Source: Algoriphagus marinus (GTDB lineage Bacteria; Bacteroidota; Bacteroidia; Cytophagales; Cyclobacteriaceae). From it: DNA of 64,000 bases. This document shows, in pieces, positions 42,227 to 51,289 of this stretch. The position numbers were made by a program, and so were the translations under genes. The notes below the pieces were generated by a model. That model was not told the origin of the DNA and ran no database searches. It saw only the letters and a list, made by a program, of their open reading frames with translations. The number at the start of each line of letters is the position of its first letter. Within the stretch, counting starts at the first letter, position 1. The DNA is taken from positions 620,001 through 684,000 of the forward strand of contig NZ_MSPQ01000001.1 in NCBI RefSeq assembly GCF_001936475.1, in the 5' to 3' direction.

Positions 42227-42356
42227 CCAATTTATGAGGTTAGATATAAGATTTAGGATGTCTTCTCCATGAAAAAGCCTGATCTAATTTTTTCATTTTC
42301 TCAACTAGAAATATCGATTAAAACCAAAATTGAACCCTAAAATCATACGTCTAATT

Positions 42357-42398
42357 TCCAACATCGGTCATCCGACATCAAACATCCAACATCCAATT
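42357..42398. repeat. Degenerate heptamer array of the TCCRACA family
   Basis: Six units in exact 7-bp register: TCCAACA, TCGGTCA, TCCGACA, TCAAACA, TCCAACA, TCCAATT. It is the same family as the array at 29040-29109 and has the same final unit type (TCCAATY). Confidence 0.88.
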
Positions 42399-42423
42399 CA
42401 CTAGGCAATCCAACTTTCTGCCT

Positions 42424-42431
42424 TAATTTTG
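42424..42431 (+). promoter_or_regulatory. -7 element of hemH
   Basis: TAATTTTG fits TAnnTTTG; no clear -33 TTTG. Start expected near 42437, leader about 33 bases. Confidence 0.5.
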
Positions 42432-42469
42432 GGTTCTCTTGGTCGAATCGATTATTAACACCCAATAAA

Positions 42470-43498
42470 ATGTCAAAAACCGGAAAAACCGGCGTCCTGC
42501 TGGTTAACCTAGGCACTCCAGATAGTACAGCAACAGGTGATGTACGTAAATACCTTCGCGAATTTCTAATGGATGGCCGTGTCATAGACTTCCCATTTAT
42601 TCCAAGGTGGATGCTCGTTAATCTGATTATTGCACCCTTTCGGGCTCCAAAATCTGCCGGAGAATACCGTAAACTTTGGACTGATCGTGGTTCGCCATTA
42701 ATGTTTCATACGCAAGATTTGAAGGATAAATTGGTAGAAAAACTTGATCCAGATGAATATTTGGTAAGTATGGCTATGCGCTATCAATCTCCAAGTATAG
42801 AATCAGGACTGGAAGAGCTGATGAAGGCTAAAGTCAAAAAGATCATTGTGCTCCCACTTTTTCCTCAGTATGCCTCTGCTACCAATGGATCAGTAATCGA
42901 CAGAGTAATGGAGATTGCGCGAGGTTGGCAGATCATTCCTGAGATCTCCTTTATCAATAATTTTGTTGAGCATCCGCTCTTTCTTCAGGCTTGGACGGAG
43001 CTCGGACAAGAGATGATGGCGAAGCAGGATTACGATATATTCCTTTTCTCTTATCATGGGCTTCCTGAGCGTCAGATTCGAAAAGGGTCTGTGGAAGGCT
43101 ATTGCCAGCTTGGAGGCTGCTGCAATAAATACGGTCCTAAAAATCAATTTTGCTACCGAGCCCAGTGCTTTCATACCACAAGGCAAGTAGCGGCGAAACT
43201 TGGATTGCCTGATGAAAAGGTGATGACTTGCTTTCAAAGCCGCCTAGGCAAGGATCCTTGGATCAAGCCTTACACGGAAGATATCATTAAAGAATTGGCA
43301 GAAAAAGGAGTGAAGAAAGTACTAGTCTTCTCACCGGCTTTTGTTGCAGATTGTTTGGAGACAACGGTGGAAGTTGGTGAAGAATACAAAGAACAATTCG
43401 AGGAATTGGGTGGCGAGCATTGGGACTTGGTGCCTAGCTTAAACTCATCTGACACTTGGGTGGAATGCGTGAAGGACTTGGTGGAAAGTAGAAAGTAA
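42470..43498 (+). CDS. hemH: Ferrochelatase
   Basis: HemH inserts ferrous iron into protoporphyrin IX, the last step of heme synthesis. The 342-residue product has VLLVNLGTPDS at the start, the RYWTP-like YRKLWTDRGSPLM region, PLFPQYASATNGSV, and the catalytic histidine in FSYHGLPERQIRKG. Cysteines CQLGGCCNKYG and CYRAQC follow the histidine and could be structural or [2Fe-2S]-related; a cluster is not proven. A heptamer array lies right after the stop codon. Confidence 0.96.
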   Translation: MSKTGKTGVLLVNLGTPDSTATGDVRKYLREFLMDGRVIDFPFIPRWMLVNLIIAPFRAPKSAGEYRKLWTDRGSPLMFHTQDLKDKLVEKLDPDEYLVSMAMRYQSPSIESGLEELMKAKVKKIIVLPLFPQYASATNGSVIDRVMEIARGWQIIPEISFINNFVEHPLFLQAWTELGQEMMAKQDYDIFLFSYHGLPERQIRKGSVEGYCQLGGCCNKYGPKNQFCYRAQCFHTTRQVAAKLGLPDEKVMTCFQSRLGKDPWIKPYTEDIIKELAEKGVKKVLVFSPAFVADCLETTVEVGEEYKEQFEELGGEHWDLVPSLNSSDTWVECVKDLVESRK

Positions 43499-43540
43499 GC
43501 AGTTTTCAGTTGGCAGCTTGCATTTGGCAGTATTCAGTGA
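43499..43540. repeat. Heptamer array of the GTTNNCA family
   Basis: Starting at the base after the hemH stop: GCAGTTT, TCAGTTG, GCAGCTT, GCATTTG, GCAGTAT, TCAGTGA, exact 7-bp register; in shifted phase GTTTTCA, GTTGGCA, GCTTGCA, TTTGGCA, GTATTCA. Relatives lie at 52415-52442 (opposite strand) and 58055-58075. Confidence 0.8.
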
Positions 43541-43642
43541 GCTTTGGTGGTTTATTCATCTGGGATGTATACTTCCTGATCGTTTTTGAATAGGTGGCTT
43601 AACTTGCTTGCCTAGGTCTTTGATATATAAACCTTGATTCTT

Positions 43643-43666
43643 CTAAATCTCTAAATCTCCAATCTC
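43643..43666. repeat. Short 8-bp tandem repeat
   Basis: CTAAATCT, CTAAATCT, CCAATCTC in tandem, followed by more C/T-rich sequence (to about 43682) just before the MFS gene. Confidence 0.6.
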
Positions 43667-43687
43667 TTTTTCTCTTAATCTCAAATT

Positions 43688-44854
43688 TTGAACAGCCCGA
43701 CAACCAACAAAGGATTTCTAATTGCAGGGATTCTTCTTGTTTCGATCAACCTTCGAACTTCCATTTCTTCGGTGGGGCCATTGATTCCTTTTATTCGTGA
43801 GGATTTGGGACTTTCAAATGGATTGGCGGGATTTCTCACTACGCTTCCCTTATTGACTTTTGCGACTTTTTCTCTTTTTGCGCCAGCAATCGGAAAGAAG
43901 CTCGGAATGGGAAGGGCAGTTTTCTTAGGGATGATTATTCTGGCGGTAGGTGTGATTCTTCGGGTTTTGGGAGGAATTGAATTGCTTTTGCTGGGGACAG
44001 CTTTGACAGGAATTGGGATCGTGATAGCCAATGTCCTCTTGATCCCATTGATCAAATTCAGGTTGCCGGAGAAGTTGGGATTGATGACCGCATTACTGGC
44101 TACAATGATGTCTTTGTTTGCAGCCATTGCAGCAGGAGTATCAGTCCCTTTGGCAGTAGATCTTGATTTAGGTTGGAGGGGGTCTTTAGCATTTTGGTCA
44201 GTCTTTATACTGATTGCGCTGATCATTTGGATTCCACAGATTCAGCGTCCTAAAGCAAGCCTAAATGATGATCAAAAAGTTGCTAAAAACGTCTGGAAAT
44301 CCAAGTTAGCTTGGCATGTAACCTTGTTTATGGGATGTCAATCGGTAATGTATTTTACTTTGACCGCTTGGCTTCCGGATATGCTGATTTCAAGAGGATG
44401 GAGCCCTGTGGAGGCAGGAGCAGTCTCATCGGTGATGCAATTATTCGGTTTGTTGGGATCTTATTTCGCACCAGCTATTTTGATTAGACAGCGGCAGCAG
44501 TCCACCTTCACCTTGATTGTAGGAATCATGTATGTCGTGGGGTTTTTAGGTCTGTTTATTCATCAGGAATGGGTCACTTATTTCTGTTTGGTCTTGATTG
44601 GAGTCGGCATGGGAGCCAGCCTTAGCATCGGGTATACTTTGATTTCCTTGCGGACGGCAGAAGATTCTACCACTGCCAAACTCTCAGCCATGGTCCAGTC
44701 TTCAGGCTATTATTTAGCAGCTTTGGGCCCAATGTTATTCGGGATTTCCCTCGATTTGTTTAATAACTGGAACTTTCTCATTTTTTTCATGCTCTTTTTC
44801 ACGGTGCAGTTTATCTATTTTGGGATGTCGGCAGGAAGGGATTTGAAGATCTAA
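43688..44854 (+). CDS. MFS transporter, CynX/NimT-like
   Basis: A 388-residue major facilitator with about 12 transmembrane helices. The start (NSPTTNKGFLIAGILLVSINLRTSISSVGPLIPFI) is that of the CynX/NimT (cyanate, 2-nitroimidazole) group, with LGWRGSLAFWSVF after helix 5 and WLPDMLISRGWSPVEAGAVSSVMQLFG in the second half. No ATG is found at the beginning; TTG at 43688 matches the family N-terminus. Substrate cannot be read from sequence. Confidence 0.85.
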   Translation: MNSPTTNKGFLIAGILLVSINLRTSISSVGPLIPFIREDLGLSNGLAGFLTTLPLLTFATFSLFAPAIGKKLGMGRAVFLGMIILAVGVILRVLGGIELLLLGTALTGIGIVIANVLLIPLIKFRLPEKLGLMTALLATMMSLFAAIAAGVSVPLAVDLDLGWRGSLAFWSVFILIALIIWIPQIQRPKASLNDDQKVAKNVWKSKLAWHVTLFMGCQSVMYFTLTAWLPDMLISRGWSPVEAGAVSSVMQLFGLLGSYFAPAILIRQRQQSTFTLIVGIMYVVGFLGLFIHQEWVTYFCLVLIGVGMGASLSIGYTLISLRTAEDSTTAKLSAMVQSSGYYLAALGPMLFGISLDLFNNWNFLIFFMLFFTVQFIYFGMSAGRDLKI

Positions 44855-44888
44855 TAAAAGTTTCATTCGACATTGCGGGAATCGGTCG

Positions 44889-44896
44889 TAATTTTG
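44889..44896 (+). promoter_or_regulatory. -7 element before the UPF0316 gene
   Basis: TAATTTTG fits TAnnTTTG, 23 bases before the ATG at 44920; leader about 18 bases. No clear -33. Confidence 0.5.
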
Positions 44897-44919
44897 GACT
44901 TCATTAGCTTCTATCCATT

Positions 44920-45522
44920 ATGCAAGACTTTCTACAAACTCTGGGGATTTCCGAACAATTATTCAATTATCTGATCATGCCCCTTTTGATTTTTTGTGCC
45001 AGGGTGGGCGATGTCTCAATCAATACCCTTCGGATCATGTTCATGATGAATGGAAAAAAATCTATCGTGCCTTTTTTGGGATTCTTTGAATCTATGATTT
45101 GGTTATTGGCGATTGGACAGATTTTCCAAAACATCAATAACCCCATGTCTTACATTGCTTATGCAGCCGGCTTTGGGACAGGAAACTATGTTGGGATGTA
45201 TTTTGAAGAGAAACTCGCATTAGGCCGTGTATTGGTTCGAGTGATTACTCCAAACCCCTTGCCTGAACTGATGGAATACATGAAGGAGAAGGATTTTCGA
45301 TTTACAAATGTGGGTGCAGAAGGGCGCTATGGAAAAGTACAGCTTACTTTTACAGTGATGAAACGAGAGTCACTCCCGGAATTTATTCAAAAAGTAAAAA
45401 GTCTGGATGAGAAGGCATTCTACACGATTGAAAGTGTGAAAAGAGTTTCCGAAGATGATCTCAATGTGATGGACGACAAGCCGAGATTCAATCTTAGCTT
45501 TTTCAGTAAAGCACGTACCTGA
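44920..45522 (+). CDS. UPF0316 / DUF2179 membrane protein
   Basis: A 200-residue protein with three N-terminal membrane helices (about 15-35, 43-62, 68-90; FCARVGDVSINTLRIMFMM is diagnostic for DUF5698) and a C-terminal soluble DUF2179 domain (about 105-180: RVLVRVITPNPLPELMEYM...YTIESVKRV), a ligand-binding-like ferredoxin fold. The family is widespread in Gram-positives and Bacteroidota; function is unknown. The stop overlaps the start of the next gene by one base (TGATG). Confidence 0.88.
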   Translation: MQDFLQTLGISEQLFNYLIMPLLIFCARVGDVSINTLRIMFMMNGKKSIVPFLGFFESMIWLLAIGQIFQNINNPMSYIAYAAGFGTGNYVGMYFEEKLALGRVLVRVITPNPLPELMEYMKEKDFRFTNVGAEGRYGKVQLTFTVMKRESLPEFIQKVKSLDEKAFYTIESVKRVSEDDLNVMDDKPRFNLSFFSKART

Positions 45523-46229
45523 TGGGAAACAGCTGGTTTCAATTTCAACAATTCAGAATCAATCAGGATCGTACAGCGATGAAAATCAGCACGGATGCGG
45601 TTCTCCTCGGGGCTTTGGCGAAAAAAGATGATCCAGCGCAGATCTTAGATATCGGGACAGGCACAGGTGTGATTTCACTGATGCTTGCTCAGCGATATTC
45701 GAATGCCAAAGTCCTTGGGATTGAAATAGATCTAGATGCAGCAGAACAGGCCAAAGAGAATGCAGAAGCAAGTGTTTTTTCGCATCGTGTTGAGATCTTA
45801 CAAATGCCGATTCAGACTTTTAAAACTTCTCAGAAATTTGATTTGATCGTAAGTAATCCTCCATATTTCCCGGATCATTTAAAATCAACCGATCAGAAAC
45901 GAAATCAAGCCTTGCATACAGATCAACTTTCCTTTGAGGAGTTGTTGGAAAAGGTAAAAGAACTTCTGGATCAGCGAGGCACTTTCTGGGTAATTCTGCC
46001 TCCAAGACAAATGCAGGATTTTGTACAATTGGCAGAAATGAAGGGGCTTTTTCCCTACGAAGTAAATCAAGTTAGAGATAGTGCCGGCAAAAAAGTACAG
46101 CGAGAAATAGTGGGATTTTCATTCGAGCAAGCTCTTTCAATTCAAAAGGAAATTTTGATTAAAGATGAATCTGGCGAAGCACATGAAAGTTACAGAAGCG
46201 TAGTGAAGGGGTTTTTACTGAATTTTTAA
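45522..46229 (+). CDS. tRNA1(Val) A37 N6-methyltransferase-like (TrmN6/YfiC)
   Basis: A 235-residue class I methyltransferase. FQFQQFRINQDRTAMKISTDAVLLGALA is typical of TrmN6; SAM motif ILDIGTGTGVISLMLAQR (about 41) and N112-P-P-Y115, which binds an amino group of adenine. E. coli YfiC modifies A37 of tRNA1-Val. Translationally coupled to the UPF0316 gene through TGATG. The exact tRNA target here is inferred. Confidence 0.9.
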   Translation: MGNSWFQFQQFRINQDRTAMKISTDAVLLGALAKKDDPAQILDIGTGTGVISLMLAQRYSNAKVLGIEIDLDAAEQAKENAEASVFSHRVEILQMPIQTFKTSQKFDLIVSNPPYFPDHLKSTDQKRNQALHTDQLSFEELLEKVKELLDQRGTFWVILPPRQMQDFVQLAEMKGLFPYEVNQVRDSAGKKVQREIVGFSFEQALSIQKEILIKDESGEAHESYRSVVKGFLLNF

Positions 46230-46286
46230 AAAAGGCGTCACTTCTTGGAGTATTGATCTTGATTTTAGCAAAGAAGTAAAATGGGA

Positions 46287-46320
46287 TTTGTTGGAAGGGG
46301 AATGGATTTAGTTATTTTTG
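46287..46320 (+). promoter_or_regulatory. Promoter of the kelch/TonB/DUF4249 locus
   Basis: TTTG (46287-46290), 22-bp spacer, TATTTTTG (46313-46320). Start near 46326, leader of about 16 bases to the ATG at 46342. Confidence 0.65.
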
Positions 46321-46341
46321 AAATTCCAATTATTTATCCAC

Positions 46342-47802
46342 ATGAGAAAATACCTCAGTTTAAGCATTCTATTGCTGCTTTTCATAGGTGGGAGCTGTAC
46401 CGAGGATGAGACCGAAACGACCGTTTTGGTGACTGAAGAAGTACTCTACACCAGCGGTGAGCAAGTTCGTATTTTAGGTCGATTGATCACCAATCAATCA
46501 GTAACTGCCACAGATCATGGTTTTTACCTTAGTCAAGATCCTAATTTCACTTCGCCAGTAATCATCTCTCTAGGGGAGAAAGACGGAGCGGGTCGTTTTA
46601 TCGGCGAGACCTCGGTATTGCAGGCCCAGAAAGTCTACTTTGCAAAGGCCTTTATGGATATTGGAAATGGGATTGAGTTCGGAAATACCATCGAGCTTCA
46701 GACTTTGGCGGCTGGAATCGAAAGTTATTCACCCTCTTTTGGTACTCCAAACCAGGAAATTTTTATTCTTGGGAAAAATTTTACCTCAGATACTAAAGTG
46801 TTTTTTGGAGAGGTAGAAGGGCAAGTACTTGAGAATTTATTTGAATCAAGACTTCGGGTGCGAATTCCGCAACCAAGCGGGAGTTCAAGTGTTGCAATCC
46901 GTGTAGAATCCCAAGATCAAGTTTTGACTTTTCCGATCAACTTTGAATACCAGACAGGTAGCTATCTTGCCTTAGCTTCTTTGCCTGACCAGGTTAGATT
47001 GGTGGATAATATCCATTTCCAATCGGGAAATCAGTTTTATGTTGGTTTGGGTTCGGATAGATTACTTCGCTTTTATGAGAAAATCTTCCAATATGATCCG
47101 GCAACAAATCAGTGGTCAGAATCAAACTTCCCCGGTTCTGCCCGATCATATGGTTTTGCTACAGCGAATTACATAGGAGGAGGAATAGCAGAGTTGGGTC
47201 GAGAGCCTTTCATTATGAATAATTCCTTTTGGCGAATTACCTCCGATGGCTACGTGAGATTGAAAGACCTCCCTTTTCCAAGTCGGGAATCTATAGCTTT
47301 TGAAATTTCCAACGAGCTTTATGTTTTGGGAGGAAAAGAAGGGAATACTTTTGCTGTTCATAAGTACAATGCAACGAACGATACTTGGACTACTTTAGCT
47401 GATAGCCCACAGGAGTTTGGGGATATCAATCCTTATTTTGTGTACCAAAACAAATTTCATGTCTTAGGGTCTGATAAAATCTTATACCGCTTTGATCCTG
47501 TTTCTGGTAGTTGGGATTCAATCAGCACCTTTCCTGGGACTCTTGGTTTAGGCTATGGCTTCGCTCATGTGATTGGAAATAGAGTCTATTTTGGAGGTTT
47601 TAAGAGAGACAATTCGATTTGGGAATTCAACTTAGAAACCCCAAACTGGGTGTCCAAGAACCCTATCCCGGGTTCCTTCCAAAATATCACAGCTGCAAGT
47701 TTTGTAAAGGGTGGGTTCATCTACTTCACACTCCAGCCGGATATTAATTTTGCTGGAAATTTCCCGCTTGAGCTTTACAGATTTGATCCAAATGGCATTT
47801 AA
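46342..47802 (+). CDS. Kelch-repeat lipoprotein with IPT/TIG domain
   Basis: A 486-residue lipoprotein (RKYLSLSILLLLFIGGSC, Cys about 19). After a beta-rich region (about 30-125) an IPT/TIG Ig-like domain follows (SYSPSFGTPNQEIFILGKNF...FFGEVEG), then five or six kelch blades (about 220-480) with FQYDPATNQW, HKYNATNDTW and YRFDPVSGSW. The ATG at 46342 is chosen because it starts the lipoprotein signal; a TTG at 46318 lies in the promoter. It leads a four-gene locus with a TonB receptor, probably on the cell surface. Confidence 0.85.
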   Translation: MRKYLSLSILLLLFIGGSCTEDETETTVLVTEEVLYTSGEQVRILGRLITNQSVTATDHGFYLSQDPNFTSPVIISLGEKDGAGRFIGETSVLQAQKVYFAKAFMDIGNGIEFGNTIELQTLAAGIESYSPSFGTPNQEIFILGKNFTSDTKVFFGEVEGQVLENLFESRLRVRIPQPSGSSSVAIRVESQDQVLTFPINFEYQTGSYLALASLPDQVRLVDNIHFQSGNQFYVGLGSDRLLRFYEKIFQYDPATNQWSESNFPGSARSYGFATANYIGGGIAELGREPFIMNNSFWRITSDGYVRLKDLPFPSRESIAFEISNELYVLGGKEGNTFAVHKYNATNDTWTTLADSPQEFGDINPYFVYQNKFHVLGSDKILYRFDPVSGSWDSISTFPGTLGLGYGFAHVIGNRVYFGGFKRDNSIWEFNLETPNWVSKNPIPGSFQNITAASFVKGGFIYFTLQPDINFAGNFPLELYRFDPNGI

Positions 47803-47812
47803 TCATCCACCT

Positions 47813-50209
47813 ATGAAAAGAAATTTACTCATTTTATTTCTTCTGATTTCGCAGCTGACTTTGGCTCAAACTACCGTGAAGCGCGAGGTGGTCGGTAGAG
47901 ATATTGGTCAGTTAAAAGCGATTAAAATTTCTGGTCGAATCATCGATGAGATCACAGGAGAAGCCTTGGTAGGAGCTACAGTTACCGTTCCCGAACTGGA
48001 TATAAATCGAATTACAGATACTAACGGGGCTTTTGAACTTACATTAGATCGTGCAGAGTATAATCTGATTTTTAGATATGTGGGTTACGAGACTATCAAC
48101 TATCCAATCACTGCAGTTGGAGATGGAAGGATTTCCATCCGTATGATTCAAGAAGATTTCCAACTGGATGATGTAGTGATTTTTGGCAGAGATCCTGAGA
48201 AAAATATCCGATCTACTGACATGGGGGCAATCACGCTTAGCATGAACTCGATCAAGGAACTGCCTCCATTTTTGGGTGAGGTAGACATCATCCGCTCTAT
48301 GGCTACTTTGCCTGGAGTCAGTCAGGTGGGAGAGGCCTCTGCTGGACTAAATGTACGTGGTGGAGGTGCTGACCAAAACCTGATTCAATTTGCCGGAGCT
48401 CCGATATATAATCCATCCCATTTATTTGGTTTGTTTACCTCATTCAATGCAGATTTGGTCAATGATGTAACCCTCTACAAATCTGTGATTCCTTCCAGAT
48501 ACGGAGGAAGAGGATCCTCAATTTTGGATATTGCTCCAAAAGCAGGAAGTGTTGCCAAATGGGGTGGTGACCTGATGGTTAGTAATTATTCTGGAAAAGT
48601 AGGATTCAACGGACCACTCGTAAAAGACAAAGTTTCTATCCGTGGAGGATTTAGAGGATCGTACATCAATTGGTTTTTGGGAGCGCTTTCCAATCCGGAT
48701 CTAAAAAATAGTCAGGCTAATTTCTATGATGGAAACTTAGTCATTTCTGCTCCTATCAATGAGAAAAATGAATTCACTTACAGCTATTACACCAGCTATG
48801 ATGACTTTGCGTTCGCATCAGATACGACGATCTCTTGGAAAAACAACAGTCATTCCCTGAACTGGAAAAGCCAGGTGAACGATAAGTTGAGTTTTGACAT
48901 ACTGGGTTATTATACCCAGTACGACTATAGTATTTTCAATCGCTCGGGGATTAATGATTTCGATTTGAATTCGGGAATTAAAGATTTTGGGTTCAAAGCC
49001 TATGCTAGCTATTTGATCAAAGAAGGTAATCGAATTACTGTCGGAGCCGATACCAAGCAGCTGACTTTGCAGCCTGGTGAACTAATCCCCACTGGCCCGG
49101 AACAGGATATTTTGCCAAAGAAAGTCCAGGATGAATATGGAAGGGAATCGGGTTTTCACTTTCAGCATGAATTCGAGCTCGGAGAAAAATTCGGAATGTC
49201 CTATGGTATCCGATATGATACTTACCAATATCTAGGCGCTAGAACTGTCCGTCAGTACGCGGAAAACCAACCACTGTCCGATGGTTCGGCAATAGGAGAG
49301 ACGACCTATGGAGAAGGTGAAAAAATTACAAGTTTTGATGGCTTAGGCCCAAGAGGATCGATGCGATATTCTTTCTCTAAAAACAGTTCGGTGAAAGTTG
49401 GATACAACAAAATGTATCAATTCATTCATCTGATTTCCAATACTGCGACTATTGCACCTACAGATATTTGGAAGCTTGCTGATGAGTTTTTGGAGCCCCA
49501 GATTGTAGATCAGATTTCCTTGGGCTATTACCAAAATTTCAAAGGAAACATCTTCGAAACTTCGGTGGAGGTGTATTACAAGGATATTCAAAACGTAGTG
49601 GAATACAAGGATGGTGCGAATTTGATTCTCCAGAATCATATCGAGACAGAACTTGTGCCAGCACAAGGTCAGGCCTATGGAGTAGAAGTTTATGTGAAAA
49701 AGAACCTGGGTAGAATGACTGGTTGGATTTCTTATACCTACTCTAGAAGTTTGAGAAGAGTATTGACTCCATATGAGGAGGAGAATATCAATGATGGGGA
49801 GTGGTTTGCATCCAATTTTGACAAGCCACATGATTTGACTCTGATTGGAAATTATAAGGTAAGTACGAATACTTCTATCTCAGCGACCTTTGGCTACAGT
49901 ACTGGTAGACCTGTTACTTATCCTGAGGCAAAGTTTGATTACTCCGGAAATTCCTTGGCCTATTTCGATCGTAGAAATGAGCAGCGATTACCTGATTTTC
50001 ACCGATTGGATTTGGCAGTGAATTTTAAGCTTAAGGGTAATGGCAAGTTTTACGATGGTGATTGGACCTTTTCGATCTTGAACGTTTATGGCCGTAAAAA
50101 TCCATTCTCATTATTCTTTGTGGACGAATTTGGTGCACCTCCTCAAGCCTTGCGCTTGGCTATTTTAGGGGTACCGCTTCCTAGTATTAGCTATGCGATT
50201 AAGTTTTAA
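47813..50209 (+). CDS. TonB-dependent receptor with carboxypeptidase-regulatory-like domain
   Basis: A 798-residue outer-membrane transporter. Signal peptide (KRNLLILFLLISQLTLAQ), an N-terminal CarboxypepD_reg-like domain (ISGRIIDEITGEALVGATVTVPE, about 40-120), a plug (VDIIRSMATLPGVSQVG...GLNVRGGGADQNLIQFAGAPIYNPSH) and a 22-strand barrel. No SusD-like gene follows; instead two DUF4249 lipoproteins do, a pairing seen often in Cytophagales. The ligand is unknown. ATG at 47813 is used; the frame is open further upstream in the previous gene. Confidence 0.92.
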   Translation: MKRNLLILFLLISQLTLAQTTVKREVVGRDIGQLKAIKISGRIIDEITGEALVGATVTVPELDINRITDTNGAFELTLDRAEYNLIFRYVGYETINYPITAVGDGRISIRMIQEDFQLDDVVIFGRDPEKNIRSTDMGAITLSMNSIKELPPFLGEVDIIRSMATLPGVSQVGEASAGLNVRGGGADQNLIQFAGAPIYNPSHLFGLFTSFNADLVNDVTLYKSVIPSRYGGRGSSILDIAPKAGSVAKWGGDLMVSNYSGKVGFNGPLVKDKVSIRGGFRGSYINWFLGALSNPDLKNSQANFYDGNLVISAPINEKNEFTYSYYTSYDDFAFASDTTISWKNNSHSLNWKSQVNDKLSFDILGYYTQYDYSIFNRSGINDFDLNSGIKDFGFKAYASYLIKEGNRITVGADTKQLTLQPGELIPTGPEQDILPKKVQDEYGRESGFHFQHEFELGEKFGMSYGIRYDTYQYLGARTVRQYAENQPLSDGSAIGETTYGEGEKITSFDGLGPRGSMRYSFSKNSSVKVGYNKMYQFIHLISNTATIAPTDIWKLADEFLEPQIVDQISLGYYQNFKGNIFETSVEVYYKDIQNVVEYKDGANLILQNHIETELVPAQGQAYGVEVYVKKNLGRMTGWISYTYSRSLRRVLTPYEEENINDGEWFASNFDKPHDLTLIGNYKVSTNTSISATFGYSTGRPVTYPEAKFDYSGNSLAYFDRRNEQRLPDFHRLDLAVNFKLKGNGKFYDGDWTFSILNVYGRKNPFSLFFVDEFGAPPQALRLAILGVPLPSISYAIKF

Positions 50210-50213
50210 AGGG

Positions 50214-51275
50214 ATGAAAAGGTTTAGCTACATACTTTTGGTTTTGATCGGATTTGCTTGCATAGATCCCTTCACCACAGATACTATTGATGGTGTTCAG
50301 CTTTTGACTGTGGAGGGGATGGTGACCTCAGGTGCTGGACCGCATACCATCAAGCTTTCAAGAAGTGATACTTATGGATCCGTGTTTGAGGGACTCATTA
50401 GACCAGTCACTGGTGCTACCGTCATTGTCCGGGATGAAACAGGGGTAGTGACTTTCTTTGCTGAAAGTGCAGATGATCGGGGAAGTTATAATTCTCCAGC
50501 CTCTTTTTCAGCCATAATAGGCAGATCCTATACCTTGCAGATTCAGCTGAACGATGGTAGGGTGTATACCTCTTTCCCTGAGCGTGTAGAATCTGTTCCG
50601 GAAGTAAAGTCGCTGGGCTATCAGGTTCTTCAGATTCCTGTAGAAGGAGAGCCAATCCCTCGTTCAGGAGTACAATTGATTGCTGAAATCGATGATCCTG
50701 CTGATCAGAATAACTTCTACTTCTGGAGAAATTCACCTTCAGTTTATATTTTAAAAACCAGACCGGATTTATTTACTCCTAGACCTTCTGATTCCAATCC
50801 AAGCAGAGATCCCCAACCCAAAGACTGCTGTAATACTTGCTTCCGAAGTGAACTCGTAGGCAATGAAAGCATATTTCTGGCTCAGGATGACGCTTTTAAT
50901 GGTTTGACAACAAAATTACCGGTAGGTTTTGTAGAAGATGATGGGTTGAGATTTATAGATACCTATCGAATCGATCTCAAGCAGATGAGCATTTCTCAAG
51001 AGGCTTATAGGTTTTTGAGACTAGTCAAGCAACAGACTGAGATCAGTGGGTCTGTATTTGACCCGCCTCCGGCGAATATTCGTGGGAATATCATTAGCCT
51101 TGATAATCCAGAGGAAGTTGTTTTGGGCTATTTCATTGCTGCGGGCGAAAGCTCTAAGCGAATCTACATCAAGGGAGCTGAAATGGATTTCAGACAAAAT
51201 GTAGCGATCGTGCCCGATGACTGTCGAGTGATCGAGGGGGCCAGCATCAACCCTCCAATTGATTGGAATCCCTGA
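50214..51275 (+). CDS. DUF4249 lipoprotein (copy 1)
   Basis: A 353-residue lipoprotein (KRFSYILLVLIGFACIDPF, Cys about 17). The DUF4249 pattern is clear: LLTVEGMVTSGAGPHTIKLSRSDTYG, GATVIVRDETG, GRSYTLQIQLNDGRVYTSFPERVE, and a late cysteine pair (KDCCNTCF). Four bases separate it from the TonB receptor stop. It probably sits on the outer membrane and works with the receptor. It is closely related to the following gene. Confidence 0.9.
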   Translation: MKRFSYILLVLIGFACIDPFTTDTIDGVQLLTVEGMVTSGAGPHTIKLSRSDTYGSVFEGLIRPVTGATVIVRDETGVVTFFAESADDRGSYNSPASFSAIIGRSYTLQIQLNDGRVYTSFPERVESVPEVKSLGYQVLQIPVEGEPIPRSGVQLIAEIDDPADQNNFYFWRNSPSVYILKTRPDLFTPRPSDSNPSRDPQPKDCCNTCFRSELVGNESIFLAQDDAFNGLTTKLPVGFVEDDGLRFIDTYRIDLKQMSISQEAYRFLRLVKQQTEISGSVFDPPPANIRGNIISLDNPEEVVLGYFIAAGESSKRIYIKGAEMDFRQNVAIVPDDCRVIEGASINPPIDWNP

Positions 51276-51289
51276 TTAATCTAAAAAAA

